From Streptomyces sp. NBC_00289 (GTDB lineage Bacteria > Actinomycetota > Actinomycetes > Streptomycetales > Streptomycetaceae): 64,000 bases of DNA. Location of the stretch: contig NZ_CP108046.1 of the NCBI RefSeq assembly GCF_041435115.1, forward strand, positions 4,216,001-4,280,000. Direction: 5' to 3'. This document shows, piece by piece, positions 18,308 through 27,038 of this stretch. The notes beneath the pieces were generated by a model. That model ran no database searches. It was given only the letters and a program-made list of their open reading frames with translations, and was not told the DNA's origin. The first letter of the stretch is position 1; each line of letters begins with the position of its first letter. A program made the position numbers and the translations under genes.

Positions 18308-19274
18308 CGAGCGCGACGCGTACGACGGCGAGGACAGCGCGGGGGGCGTGCTCGGCCCTGGTCCCGAACCCCGTCCCGGTGGGCGTGGCGGTGGGCCCGG
18401 CATCGCCGGTGGGCGTTCGCGGGAGGCCGGGGGCCGGCTGCCCGAGGAGTTGCGGGCGCTCGGGCGCTCGCTGGACGCGCCGGGCGGAGCCGGGGCCGAG
18501 TCGATGGTGGAACAGGTGCTGGAGCGGATACTCGCCGAGCGGGTTCCGGTCCCGGTGGTCGAGCCGCCGTCGGCGGTCGAGCGGCTGCGGGCGGTGCGGC
18601 GCTGGACGCGGACGCGGTGGCGATCCCTGACCGCGGGGCTGTGCGGAGTGCTGACGGTCCTCGTCCTCACGCCTCCGGTGCGGGCCGCGGTCGTCGACTG
18701 GTTCGACTTCGGCGGGGTCGAGATCCGTTACGACCCGTCGGCGGTGCCCTCGCCGGGGTCCGAGGTGCCCGGCTGCGGACGCTCGGTCTCCCTCGCGCAG
18801 GCAGGCGGCCGGGCCGGGTTCGAGCCGCTGGTGCCCGGCGCGCTCGGCACGCCGGACACGGTCACGGTGACCGGCGCACCGCGAGGACGCTTCCTGGTGA
18901 GCCTGTGCTGGCGCGACCACGGACACACGATCCGGCTCGACGAGTACCCCGCCCGCCTGGACGTCAGCTTCACCAAGACGGTGGCCGAGCAGCCGGAGTG
19001 GCTCGTGCTGGACTCCGGCACCACGGACAGCGGCGTGCCGGACTCGGCACTGTGGTTCCCGCGACCGCACCTGCTGAGCTTCTGGCTGGTGGACGCGGAG
19101 GGGAACCGCTTCACACGGTCGGAGCGCCCGGCCGGGCCGACGTTGCTGTGGCCCCACGACGCGGCCGACGGCGGGGGGAGCCTGGTGCTCCGGCTGGAGG
19201 GCGTGGCGTCGAAGGGGCGCGCGGTGGAGATCGCGAAGTCTCTCGGACAGTGGCCGGAGAAGTCCTCGAGATAG
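18300..19274 (+). CDS. Single-pass membrane protein, possible anti-sigma partner
   Basis: This 324-residue protein starts at the GTG of VSDERDAYDG, with AAGGGGG upstream, and overlaps the sigma-factor gene. Residues 1-95 are cytoplasmic and Gly/Arg-rich. One helix (SLTAGLCGVLTVLVLTPPV, about 105-125) is followed by an outer domain of about 200 residues. The inner part lacks the HxxxCxxC zinc motif of classic ZAS anti-sigma factors. The outer domain matches nothing I recognise. Gene order is the main reason to suspect sigma control. Confidence 0.75.
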
Positions 19275-19372
19275 TGCGGGCGGGGTGGGAACCCCGGCGG
19301 GCCGGGCGGTGTACCAGAAGTGACACGCGGCGCGTGAGCGGGCCGCACGGGACCTACCGGCTGGGGGATGGG

Positions 19373-20137
19373 ATGCGCGGGTGGAGGGGCTGGGTTCGTG
19401 AACTGGGTGCTCTGACAGGAGCGTTGGCGGTGGTGTGCACGCTGATGGTGTGGGGTGCGTCGTCGGCTTCGGCGGGCGGTCCGACGAGTGTGCTGATCAC
19501 CTCGCCGGCCGCCGGGGAGGCCTCCGCGCTGTACTACTCCGACGCGGACTACAGAGAGCTGGAGCGGCTGCTGGGCCCCGCGGAGACGGGTTCGACGGAG
19601 CAACCGAAAAGGCCCGATCTGGACCGTGCGCGCCAGATCAACGTCACCTGGCTGGCGCACGACATATCGCCCTGGCGGATCGACCGGGTCTTCGCCGTCG
19701 AGTCCGAGCCGCCGTGGGTCTGGATCCACACGGCCGCGAACGTGCCCGAGAACCTCAACGGCTACTGGCACCGCGCCGAGCAGCCGGGCCGGCTGAGCTC
19801 GCTGCTCAAGAGGCTGGGGGTCACCGGCAAGGCCTCGGGTGAGGGCTACACGGGCATCTTCCCGGCACCTTGGCAGTCGGACGCGGCGGACGCACCTGAC
19901 GCGGCGGAGACCCCGGGCCCCGCCACCACCGACACGAGGACGGGCTCGGTGCGGGCCGGCGCTCCGGGAGCAGGCGACAGGACGGACGACGGCACGGACT
20001 GGTGGTGGGCGTTGCCGGGCATGGCGGCCGGGGCCGTGCTGGCACTGCTGCTGCGCCCGTTCGCCTTGCAGGTCCGGCCGGACCGTTGGAGGCGGAAGGA
20101 CTCGGCGGGCCCCCGGCAGGAACTTCGCGACATATGA
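19373..20137 (+). CDS. Secreted or anchored protein of unknown function
   Basis: This 254-residue product has a signal peptide (LTGALAVVCTLMVWGASSASAG), an outer domain (about 36-165) with several Trp and Asp residues (NVTWLAHDISPWRIDRVF), an Ala/Thr/Asp linker and a C-terminal helix (WWWALPGMAAGAVLALLL) with a basic tail. It is thus exposed and tethered outside. GGGGGA lies 6 nt before the ATG. It follows the sigma/membrane-protein pair by 98 bp and may belong to that regulon. I do not recognise the family. Confidence 0.8.
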   Translation: MRGWRGWVRELGALTGALAVVCTLMVWGASSASAGGPTSVLITSPAAGEASALYYSDADYRELERLLGPAETGSTEQPKRPDLDRARQINVTWLAHDISPWRIDRVFAVESEPPWVWIHTAANVPENLNGYWHRAEQPGRLSSLLKRLGVTGKASGEGYTGIFPAPWQSDAADAPDAAETPGPATTDTRTGSVRAGAPGAGDRTDDGTDWWWALPGMAAGAVLALLLRPFALQVRPDRWRRKDSAGPRQELRDI

Positions 20138-20222
20138 GCTGCGGCGGGAGTTCGGGAAGGAGGCGGGCTCGGGGCGGACACGGCGGCCCGGCCGAAGCCG
20201 AACCGCCGCTGGAGGAACCCGG

Positions 20223-20250
20223 ACCGGGCCGGACCGGACGCAGGCCCGGT
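20223..20250 (-). terminator. Hairpin terminator after glyA
   Basis: A perfect 8-bp stem (ACCGGGCC / GGCCCGGT) with a 12-nt loop begins 8 nt past the glyA stop. There is no U-tract, as is usual in Streptomyces. Confidence 0.6.
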
Positions 20251-20257
20251 CGGCGTG

Positions 20258-21709
20258 TCAGCCGAGGTCGATCTCCGGGTAGAGCGGGAAGCCGGCCACG
20301 AGGTCGGTGGCGCGGCGGGAGATCTCGTCCGCGATCTTCGGGTCGAGGATGTGCTGGGCCTTGGAGGGAGCACCCTTGCTCGTCGTGCCGGGCTCCGTGG
20401 TGGTCAGGACGCGGTCGATGAGGCTCGCGACCTCGTCCATCTCGGCGGTGCCGAGACCACGGGTGGTGAGGGCCGGCGTGCCGATGCGGATGCCGGAGGT
20501 GTACCAGGCACCGTTCGGGTCGGCCGGGATGGCGTTGCGGTTGGTGACGATGCCGGACTCGAGCAGCGCGGCCTCCGCCTGGCGGCCGGTGAGTCCGTAG
20601 GAGGAGGTGACGTCGATCAGGTTGAGGTGGTTGTCGGTGCCGCCGGTGACGAGCGTGGCGCCTCGGCGCATCAGGCCCTCGGCGAGAGCGCGGGAGTTGT
20701 CCACGATGCGCTGGGCGTAGCCGCGGAAGGAGTCCTGGCGGGCCTCCGCCAGAGCCACCGCCTTGGCGGCCATGACGTGCGGGAGCGGACCGCCGAGAAC
20801 CATCGGGCAGCCGCGGTCGACCTGGTCCTTGAGGGAGTCGTCGCACAGGACCATGCCGCCGCGCGGGCCGCGCAGCGACTTGTGGGTGGTGGTGGTGACG
20901 ATCTGGGCGTGCGGTACGGGATCGAAGTCGCCGGTGAGGACCTTGCCGGCGACGAGACCCGCGAAGTGGGCCATGTCGACCATGAGCGTGGCGCCCACCT
21001 CGTCGGCGATCTCGCGCATGATGCGGAAGTTCACGAGACGGGGGTAGGCGGAGTAGCCGGCGACGATGATGAGCGGCTTGAAGTCGCGGGCGGTGGCGCG
21101 CAGGGCCTCGTAGTCGAGGAGGCCGGTGGCGGAATCGGTGCCGTAGGAGCGCTGGTCGAACATCTTGCCGGAGATGTTCGGGCGGAAGCCGTGGGTGAGG
21201 TGGCCGCCGGCGTCCAGCGACATGCCCAGCATGCGCTGGTTGCCGAAGGCCTGGCGCAGTTCGGCCCAGTCGGCGTCGGAGAGGTCGTTGACCTGACGGA
21301 CGCCGGCCTTCTCCAGGGCGGGGACCTCGACGCGCTGAGCGAGGACGGACCAGAAGGCGACGAGGTTGGCGTCGATGCCGGAGTGCGGCTGGACGTAGGC
21401 GTGGCGGGCGCCGAACAGTTCCCGGGCGTGTTCGGCGGCGAGGGCTTCGACCGTGTCGACGTTGCGACAACCGGCGTAGAAGCGGCGGCCGATGGTGCCC
21501 TCGGCGTACTTGTCGCTGAACCAGTTGCCCATCGCGAGGAGGGTGGCCGGGGAGGCGTAGTTCTCGGAGGCGATCAGCTTGAGCATCTCGCGCTGGTCGG
21601 CGACCTCTTGGCCGATGGCCTCGGCGACGCGCGGCTCGACGGCGCGGATCACGTCGAGGGCGGCTCGGAAGGCGGTGGACTCGGTGGAGAGGGGCTGCTG
21701 CTCTGACAT
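20258..21709 (-). CDS. glyA: Serine hydroxymethyltransferase (long actinobacterial form)
   Basis: This 483-residue PLP enzyme interconverts serine and glycine, loading one-carbon units onto tetrahydrofolate. The PLP lysine is K277 in [14 protein letters not shown], and [16 protein letters not shown] and [10 protein letters not shown] are recognisable family blocks. It is about 60 residues longer than E. coli GlyA, with an insertion at about 125-165 ([16 protein letters not shown]) seen in actinobacterial homologues. GGAGG precedes the ATG. A ZTP riboswitch lies in its leader, tying expression to one-carbon/purine status. Confidence 0.97.
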   Translation of the reverse strand: MSEQQPLSTESTAFRAALDVIRAVEPRVAEAIGQEVADQREMLKLIASENYASPATLLAMGNWFSDKYAEGTIGRRFYAGCRNVDTVEALAAEHARELFGARHAYVQPHSGIDANLVAFWSVLAQRVEVPALEKAGVRQVNDLSDADWAELRQAFGNQRMLGMSLDAGGHLTHGFRPNISGKMFDQRSYGTDSATGLLDYEALRATARDFKPLIIVAGYSAYPRLVNFRIMREIADEVGATLMVDMAHFAGLVAGKVLTGDFDPVPHAQIVTTTTHKSLRGPRGGMVLCDDSLKDQVDRGCPMVLGGPLPHVMAAKAVALAEARQDSFRGYAQRIVDNSRALAEGLMRRGATLVTGGTDNHLNLIDVTSSYGLTGRQAEAALLESGIVTNRNAIPADPNGAWYTSGIRIGTPALTTRGLGTAEMDEVASLIDRVLTTTEPGTTSKGAPSKAQHILDPKIADEISRRATDLVAGFPLYPEIDLG

Positions 21710-21747
21710 GTCGGCCTCCGGACGGCGTGGCGTTCAGCGTTCACGGT

Positions 21748-21835
21748 TCGGCCCAGGCGCACGGCACTAGCTGGTTCCCGGGCCGCTCCCCGATGGTCTG
21801 TCCCATCCCAGCGCGCCAGTCACGGCCCGCTGGTC
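21748..21835 (-). promoter_or_regulatory. ZTP (pfl-motif) riboswitch in the glyA leader
   Basis: Read on the minus strand, the leader holds the conserved pfl blocks in order: CCGTGACTGGCG (21825-21814), CATCGGGGAGCG (21795-21784) closing the GGGCC/GGCCC stem, and CGCCTGGGC (21759-21751) of the downstream hairpin. These are the hallmark sequences of the RNA that binds ZMP/ZTP (AICAR ribotide), which rises when 10-formyl-THF is short. It ends about 40 nt before the glyA ATG, so control could be at translation start or by early termination; I could not settle which. Confidence 0.9.
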
Positions 21836-22115
21836 AGCCTACCGGGTGCGCCGCAGGCCGCAGGTTGGCGTCCACGATGCGAAAGGGACGGAAGGAGGGG
21901 GCGGTGGTGACAGCAGGAGGCGCTTGTGCCGCCGCCGTTGGCCAGGCTGTCGAGGTCGCCACGGCCCGCCTGCTCCGCCGTCTCCTCGAGGTGGGTCACA
22001 GCCATCAGGTCCTCACCGCGATCGCCTCACCGCGATTGTCCGGCGGACAGCACAAAGATCGGCGAGAGCGTCACAGACGCATCCCGACCGTGAGCCCCTC
22101 CCCTACAGTCGCTTC
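21836..22115. promoter_or_regulatory. Divergent promoter region, glyA / DMT-type transporter
   Basis: About 280 bases between the riboswitch and the transporter start. They must carry the glyA promoter on the minus strand and the transporter promoter on the plus strand. No convincing small gene or repeat was seen. Confidence 0.4.
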
Positions 22116-23036
22116 GTGCTCTTTGGAATGGTGTGCGCGCTTGGTGCCGCGGTCTGCTTCGGAACGGCGACGGTGTTGCAGGCGGTCGCCACACGTACGG
22201 CGGACGCGGGTGAAGGGGGCGGGGACGCGGCGCTGCTGCTGCGCGCGTTGCGGCAGTGGCGGTATCTGGCCGGGCTCGCGCTGGACGGGGCAGGCTTCGT
22301 ACTCCAGGTCGCCGCGCTGCGGTCGATCCCGATCTACGCCGTGGGCGCGGCCCTGGCCTCCAGTCTCGCGGTGACCGCGGTCGTCGCGGCGCGGCTGCTC
22401 AAGGTCCGGTTGAGCCGTGCCGAGTGGGGCGCCGTGATCGTGGTGTGCGCCGGGCTCGGGATGCTGGCGCTGGCGTCCGGGACGGAAGGGGAACGGACCG
22501 GGCCGACGGCGCTGAAGTACGCGATGCTCGCCACGGCGGCCGGTGTGCTGGCCCTGGGCGCGCTCGGCGGGCGGCTGCCGGAGCGGGGGCGGCCACTCGC
22601 CCTCGGGCTGGGCGCCGGGTTCGGGTTCGGGGTGGTGGAGGTGGCGGTCCGGCTCATCGACGACGTGTCACCCGGCGCGCTGCTCACCAATCCGGCGACG
22701 TACGCGCTGCTCCTGGGCGGCGGCGCGGCGTTCCTGCTGCTCACCTCGGCGCTCCAGCGCGGCTCGGTGACGACGGCCACGGCCGGGATGGTGATCGGGG
22801 AGACGATCGGGCCGGCGGCGGTGGGCGTGGTGTGGCTGGGCGACCGTACGCGGGAGGGGCTGGAGTGGCTGGCCCTGCTGGGTTTCGCCGTGGCCGTGGT
22901 GGGGGCGTTGGCGTTGGCGCGGTTCGGGGAGATTCCGGCCGAGGTGCCCTCGGACGACGACACCCTCGTCAGCCCGTCGCCTTCGCCCCCACCTTTGTCC
23001 CCGCCTTCGTCTCCAACCCCTCCATCGTCTCCGTGA
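22116..23036 (+). CDS. DMT/EamA-like multi-pass membrane transporter
   Basis: About 306 residues with nine or ten helices, beginning [20 protein letters not shown]. The ATG four codons in is an alternative start. The pattern of two five-helix halves with small-residue helices ([40 protein letters not shown]) fits the drug/metabolite transporter superfamily. The substrate is unknown. The C-terminus is a Ser/Pro tail. Its 3' end overlaps the convergent DUF3050 gene by 68 bp, and the tail is encoded within that overlap. Confidence 0.87.
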   Translation: MLFGMVCALGAAVCFGTATVLQAVATRTADAGEGGGDAALLLRALRQWRYLAGLALDGAGFVLQVAALRSIPIYAVGAALASSLAVTAVVAARLLKVRLSRAEWGAVIVVCAGLGMLALASGTEGERTGPTALKYAMLATAAGVLALGALGGRLPERGRPLALGLGAGFGFGVVEVAVRLIDDVSPGALLTNPATYALLLGGGAAFLLLTSALQRGSVTTATAGMVIGETIGPAAVGVVWLGDRTREGLEWLALLGFAVAVVGALALARFGEIPAEVPSDDDTLVSPSPSPPPLSPPSSPTPPSSP

Positions 23037-23796
23037 TGCCGTCCCACAGGCGGGACCTCGCTTCCAGCGCGAGGGTCGCCGTCTCGACGGCCTCCTGCCA
23101 GCGGGTGTCGTCCGTGCCGCAGAGGTCGGCGACCATCTGCATGGCCATGGGGGTGTGCTCCTCGCCGTCGACCTCGATATGGCGGGCCAGGTAGTCGCGG
23201 AAGAGCGGGAACCGTGCGGTGCCCTCCTTCTTGATCACCTGGTCGAACATGTCCGGGATGAGGTCCTCGCGGGAGAAGGCGAAGGCGGCCGCCCGGCAGT
23301 GCAGGGGCCGGTCGGCGATGATCCCGAAGGTCGTGCGCACGAACTCGGCGGCGGGGGCGGGGACCTGGGCGACACGCAGCGCCGACGACACGTCGTGCCC
23401 CTCCCCGACGAGTGCGAGGAACGTGTCGATCCTGGTCGTGTCGGCCTCCGCCTCGGCCATGCCGGCCCGGTACAGCTCGAAGTGGCTGGTGAAGCCGCCG
23501 TTCAGCTCGTCGCTCTCCTCGACCAGCACGATGTCGTTGATGAGCCGTCGGCTGACCTCCGAACCGCGCGGCACCCAGGGCACGTCGACACAGGTGAGTT
23601 CCCGTTGCAGTGACTTGAGCAGGGACATGAAGTCCCATACCGCGAACACGTGGTGCGACATGAAAGCCGCGAGGTGTTCCCGGTCGGTTATCCGTTGGTA
23701 GATCGGGTGGGCGGTGACTTCTTTTCGCGCGGGTTCGATCGCGGAACGGGCCCGGTCGATTCCCTCGTCGGTCAGATTCCAGTCGTACCTGGGCAT
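22969..23796 (-). CDS. DUF3050 protein (heme-oxygenase-like fold, possible diiron oxygenase)
   Basis: About 275 residues. I chose the ATG of [12 protein letters not shown], with GGAG 8 nt upstream, over an upstream TTG. The sequence matches DUF3050: [36 protein letters not shown] and [17 protein letters not shown]. His and Glu/Asp residues recur in positions suited to the metal ligands of TENA/PqqC-like or heme-oxygenase-like diiron oxidases, some of which N-oxygenate amines. No enzyme activity is established for this family to my knowledge. It heads the divergent arm of the aminobenzoate island, so oxidation of an arylamine is an attractive guess. Confidence 0.85.
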   Translation of the reverse strand: MPRYDWNLTDEGIDRARSAIEPARKEVTAHPIYQRITDREHLAAFMSHHVFAVWDFMSLLKSLQRELTCVDVPWVPRGSEVSRRLINDIVLVEESDELNGGFTSHFELYRAGMAEAEADTTRIDTFLALVGEGHDVSSALRVAQVPAPAAEFVRTTFGIIADRPLHCRAAAFAFSREDLIPDMFDQVIKKEGTARFPLFRDYLARHIEVDGEEHTPMAMQMVADLCGTDDTRWQEAVETATLALEARSRLWDGITETMEGLETKAGTKVGAKATG

Positions 23797-24005
23797 GGAT
23801 ACTCCATTCAGAGCCGGAGAGCGATCGTGCAACTTTCTCGGCGACTCCGGCAAGCGCTTCCTGGAATTCCGTAGAAGTTACCCCGGGTATCGCTCGACAG
23901 AAGAGGTCAAGCGGTCGGAAAGTCTCTGAAAAGTAACGTTCCGGACAGCCGGAAAACTTCGTTGAATCTTTGAACGCGCCGGGTCTTCATTCCGTACTCG
24001 TCGGC
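23797..24005. promoter_or_regulatory. Divergent control region of the aminobenzoate island
   Basis: This 209-bp stretch is AT-rich for the genome and separates the DUF3050 gene from the plus-strand run. It contains a perfect inverted repeat TTCCGG-ACAG-CCGGAA at 23939-23954, a candidate operator. No pathway-specific regulator gene is nearby to pair with it. Confidence 0.5.
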
Positions 24006-24584
24006 GTGACCAGTAATCCCGTCACCGTCACCGTGGCCTATCACGTGGTGCCGGGCCGCGAGGCCGAGTTTCATTCCTGGGGGTGGGCCCTGCTGGGCGC
24101 GAGCGCCCGGCAGTCGGGCTTCCTGGGGGGTGGCGTTCTTGTCGACCGAGAGGCGGAGTGGCATGTCGTCTATCGCTTCGCCAGTGAGGGCACGGCCCGG
24201 GCCTGGGAGGACTCGACCGCCCGGGTGCAGTGGGACGCCCGGGTGGTGGGCTTCGCCCGGCAGACCGGCCGCACGAGTGTGCGGGGCTCCCAGGCCTGGT
24301 TCGACTCCCAGACCGCCACACCGAAGGCACCGGCCCCGCCGTCGAAATGGAAACTGTGGTTTGTGAACATGAGCGCGGTTTTCCCGCCGGTGCTTATGTT
24401 CAATCTGATCGTGCTCCCCTATCTTGGCGGCCTTAATGCGTTCGTTCGCACACTGCTGTTGTGCCTGTGCGTGACGGCCCTCGTCACCTGGATTCTCATG
24501 CCGCGCCTTCAGCGTTTCTTCAAGAAATGGCTGTATCCACCGCTCCAGGCACTGCGCGGACGACACAAAAGACGGACGGCATAG
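24006..24584 (+). CDS. Membrane-bound antibiotic biosynthesis monooxygenase (ABM)-family protein
   Basis: This 192-residue protein starts at GTG (an in-frame TTG 12 codons upstream is possible). Residues 1-100 form an ABM-type dimeric alpha/beta barrel (VTVTVAYHVVPGREAEFHSW, AWEDSTARVQWDARV). The C-terminal third has two helices (FPPVLMFNLIVLPYLGG and TLLLCLCVTALVTWILM) and a basic tail. Similar ABM-plus-membrane proteins are widespread and mostly uncharacterised. ABM domains can oxidise aromatics without cofactors. It precedes pabAB by 30 bp, so is likely co-expressed with it. Confidence 0.85.
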   Translation: MTSNPVTVTVAYHVVPGREAEFHSWGWALLGASARQSGFLGGGVLVDREAEWHVVYRFASEGTARAWEDSTARVQWDARVVGFARQTGRTSVRGSQAWFDSQTATPKAPAPPSKWKLWFVNMSAVFPPVLMFNLIVLPYLGGLNAFVRTLLLCLCVTALVTWILMPRLQRFFKKWLYPPLQALRGRHKRRTA

Positions 24585-24614
24585 CCCCGAGAACGACCCG
24601 AGGGAGGTGGGCGG

Positions 24615-27038
24615 GTGAAGACCCTGCTCATCGACAATTACGACTCGTACACGTACAACCTGTTCCAGCTGATCGCCGAGGTCAACGGCGAGGAACCGGT
24701 GGTGATCCTCAATGACGCGCCCGCCGGCGCCATGGAGAATCTCGCGGAATTCGACAACGTGGTGGTGTCGCCGGGCCCGGGGCACCCGGCGACGGCGCGT
24801 GACTTCGGCATCAGTGCCCGGATGCTCGCCGAGTCCCCGGTCCCCGTACTCGGCGTCTGCCTCGGCCACCAGGGCATCGCCCTCGGGGAGCACGGCCGGG
24901 TGGCCCCCGCCCCCGAACCCCGGCACGGGCATCTGTCCACGGTCCGGCACGACGGGCGGGACCTGTTCCAGGGACTGCCGCAGAACTTCACCGCGGTCCG
25001 CTACCACTCGCTGTCCGTACGAGAGCCGCTGCCCGAAACGCTGGAGGCCACCGCCTGGGCGGAGGACGGCGTCCTGATGGGCCTGCGACACCGCAGCAGG
25101 CCGCTGTGGGGGGTGCAGTTCCACCCGGAGTCGGTGCTCACGGAGTACGGCCACCGCATGCTCGTGAACTTCCGCAACCTGACGGCGGAGCTGGCCCGCA
25201 AGACCCGTGCGAAGAACACCGCGGTGCCCCGGACCGAGGCGTCGGTGCCCCGTCCGGCGGGCAGATCGTCGGCCGCGGCCGGCACGTCGTCCCACAACGC
25301 CGGACCGTCTGTCCGGGCCGGCGCCAGGTCGGGCGCGGGCGCCACATCGGCCGGGGCGGGCGCCGGGTCGCACGCGAACGCCGGACCCGCCGAGACGGGC
25401 GCCACAGCGCGCCCGATCGACCCGTCCCCGACGGCTCCCGCGTCGCTTGAGTCGCCCGCGTCACCCACCTCGACGTCACCCACGACCATCCCCCGCCCCC
25501 GGCGTGCCGGCCGTCCCGCGTTTCGGCTGCACACCCGGCGTGTCGCCGGAGCGGTCGACGCGGAGGCCGCGTTCACGCGGATGTACGGTGCCTCGCCGCG
25601 GGCGTTCTGGCTGGACAGCTCCCGTGTCGAGCGGGGGCAGTCCCGCTTCTCGTTCTTCGGTGACGACAGCGGCCCACTCGCCGAGTTCGTCCGCTACGAC
25701 GTCGAGGCCGGCCGCTGTGAGATCGAGCGGGCCGGGCGGCCCACGCGCAAGGTCGCGGCGAGTGTCTTCGACTACCTCAAGCGGCAGTTGACGAGCCGTC
25801 GGGTGGACGCGACCGGGCTGCCCTTCGACTTCACCGGCGGCTACGTGGGCTACTTCGGCTACGAGACGAAGTCCGACTGCGGCTCGCCGAACCGCCACCG
25901 TGCCGAAACGCCGGACGCCTGCTGGCTGTTCGCCGACCGGCTGATCGCGGTGGATCACCAGAAGGGCTTCACCTACGCGGTCTGCCTGGCGGAGGACACC
26001 CCGCAGGCAGCCGGGGAGGCCACCGACTGGCTGGAGAGCGCGCTGGCGCAGCTCACCTTCGTCGCGGCGGACCCCGGCACGGCGCCGCCGACCGTGCCGC
26101 CCGAGGGTCCGGACCTCGCCGCCGCCGAGCCGTGGCTGGTGCGCGGCCGGGACACCTATCTCGCGGACATCGAGGCCTGCCAACGGGAACTCAGGGCCGG
26201 CACCAGCTACGAGATCTGTCTGACCAACGCCGCCCGGTTACCCGCACCGCCCGACGCGTACGAGTTCTACCGGGTGCTGCGCCGCGTCAATCCGGCGCCG
26301 TACGCGGCCTTCCTGAGATTCGGCGACCTCGACGTGGCCTGTTCCTCACCCGAGCGGTTCCTGCGGATCACGCGGGACGGTGTCGCCGAGGCCAAGCCGA
26401 TCAAGGGCACCGCGCCGCGGGGTGACGGGCCCCGGGAGGACGCCCGGCTCCGGGACGCGCTGGCGGCGGACGCCAAGACGCGTGCCGAGAACCTGATGAT
26501 CGTCGACCTGCTCCGCAACGACCTGGGCCGGGTCTGCCGTACCGGGTCCGTGCGCGTGTCCCGGCTGATGGCCACCGAGACGTACGCGACCGTGCACCAG
26601 CTCGTCTCCACCGTCGAGGGGCGGCTGCGGGAGGGCACGGACGCGGTGGACTGCGTGCGGGCGTGCTTTCCCGGCGGGTCGATGACCGGCGCGCCGAAGC
26701 TGCGCACGATGGAGATCATCGACGGGCTGGAGACCGAGGCCCGCGGGGTCTACTCCGGGGCCCTCGGCTATCTGGGGTGCAGCGGCGGCGCGGACCTGAG
26801 CATCGTCATCCGTACGGCCGTGCTGGCGGACGGTCTGATGCGGCTGGGCGCCGGTGGCGCGATCGTCCTCGACTCCGATCCGGTCGCCGAGTACGACGAG
26901 ATGCTGCTGAAGACGGCCGCGCAGATGCGGGCCCACCGGGAACACACGGTCGCCCGGATCCGGGGGGAACGTACGGAGACCGCGGCTCGGGCCGGTGCCC
27001 GGGTCCGCCGGACCGTCGCCGAGGAGCCCGCGCGATGA
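24615..27038 (+). CDS. pabAB: Fused aminodeoxychorismate synthase (PabA-PabB)
   Basis: This 807-residue fusion makes 4-amino-4-deoxychorismate from chorismate and glutamine. Residues 1-195 are the class I amidotransferase, with C82 in GVCLGHQG and H170/E172 in FHPES. An Ala/Pro/Ser-rich linker of about 95 residues follows. The chorismate-binding half carries PIKGTAPRG with K597; lysine here marks PabB rather than anthranilate synthase. FPGGSMTGAPKLRTME closes the site. The start is GTG with GAGGGAGG upstream. Codon 542 is TTA, which needs the bldA tRNA in Streptomyces. It overlaps the next gene in ATGA. Confidence 0.95.
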   Translation: MKTLLIDNYDSYTYNLFQLIAEVNGEEPVVILNDAPAGAMENLAEFDNVVVSPGPGHPATARDFGISARMLAESPVPVLGVCLGHQGIALGEHGRVAPAPEPRHGHLSTVRHDGRDLFQGLPQNFTAVRYHSLSVREPLPETLEATAWAEDGVLMGLRHRSRPLWGVQFHPESVLTEYGHRMLVNFRNLTAELARKTRAKNTAVPRTEASVPRPAGRSSAAAGTSSHNAGPSVRAGARSGAGATSAGAGAGSHANAGPAETGATARPIDPSPTAPASLESPASPTSTSPTTIPRPRRAGRPAFRLHTRRVAGAVDAEAAFTRMYGASPRAFWLDSSRVERGQSRFSFFGDDSGPLAEFVRYDVEAGRCEIERAGRPTRKVAASVFDYLKRQLTSRRVDATGLPFDFTGGYVGYFGYETKSDCGSPNRHRAETPDACWLFADRLIAVDHQKGFTYAVCLAEDTPQAAGEATDWLESALAQLTFVAADPGTAPPTVPPEGPDLAAAEPWLVRGRDTYLADIEACQRELRAGTSYEICLTNAARLPAPPDAYEFYRVLRRVNPAPYAAFLRFGDLDVACSSPERFLRITRDGVAEAKPIKGTAPRGDGPREDARLRDALAADAKTRAENLMIVDLLRNDLGRVCRTGSVRVSRLMATETYATVHQLVSTVEGRLREGTDAVDCVRACFPGGSMTGAPKLRTMEIIDGLETEARGVYSGALGYLGCSGGADLSIVIRTAVLADGLMRLGAGGAIVLDSDPVAEYDEMLLKTAAQMRAHREHTVARIRGERTETAARAGARVRRTVAEEPAR

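Noticed and set aside
24615..27038. Anthranilate synthase instead of aminodeoxychorismate synthase
   Set aside because: The active-site motif is PIKGT with lysine rather than the PIAGT of TrpE-type enzymes, and a PabC-like lyase is in the same run.
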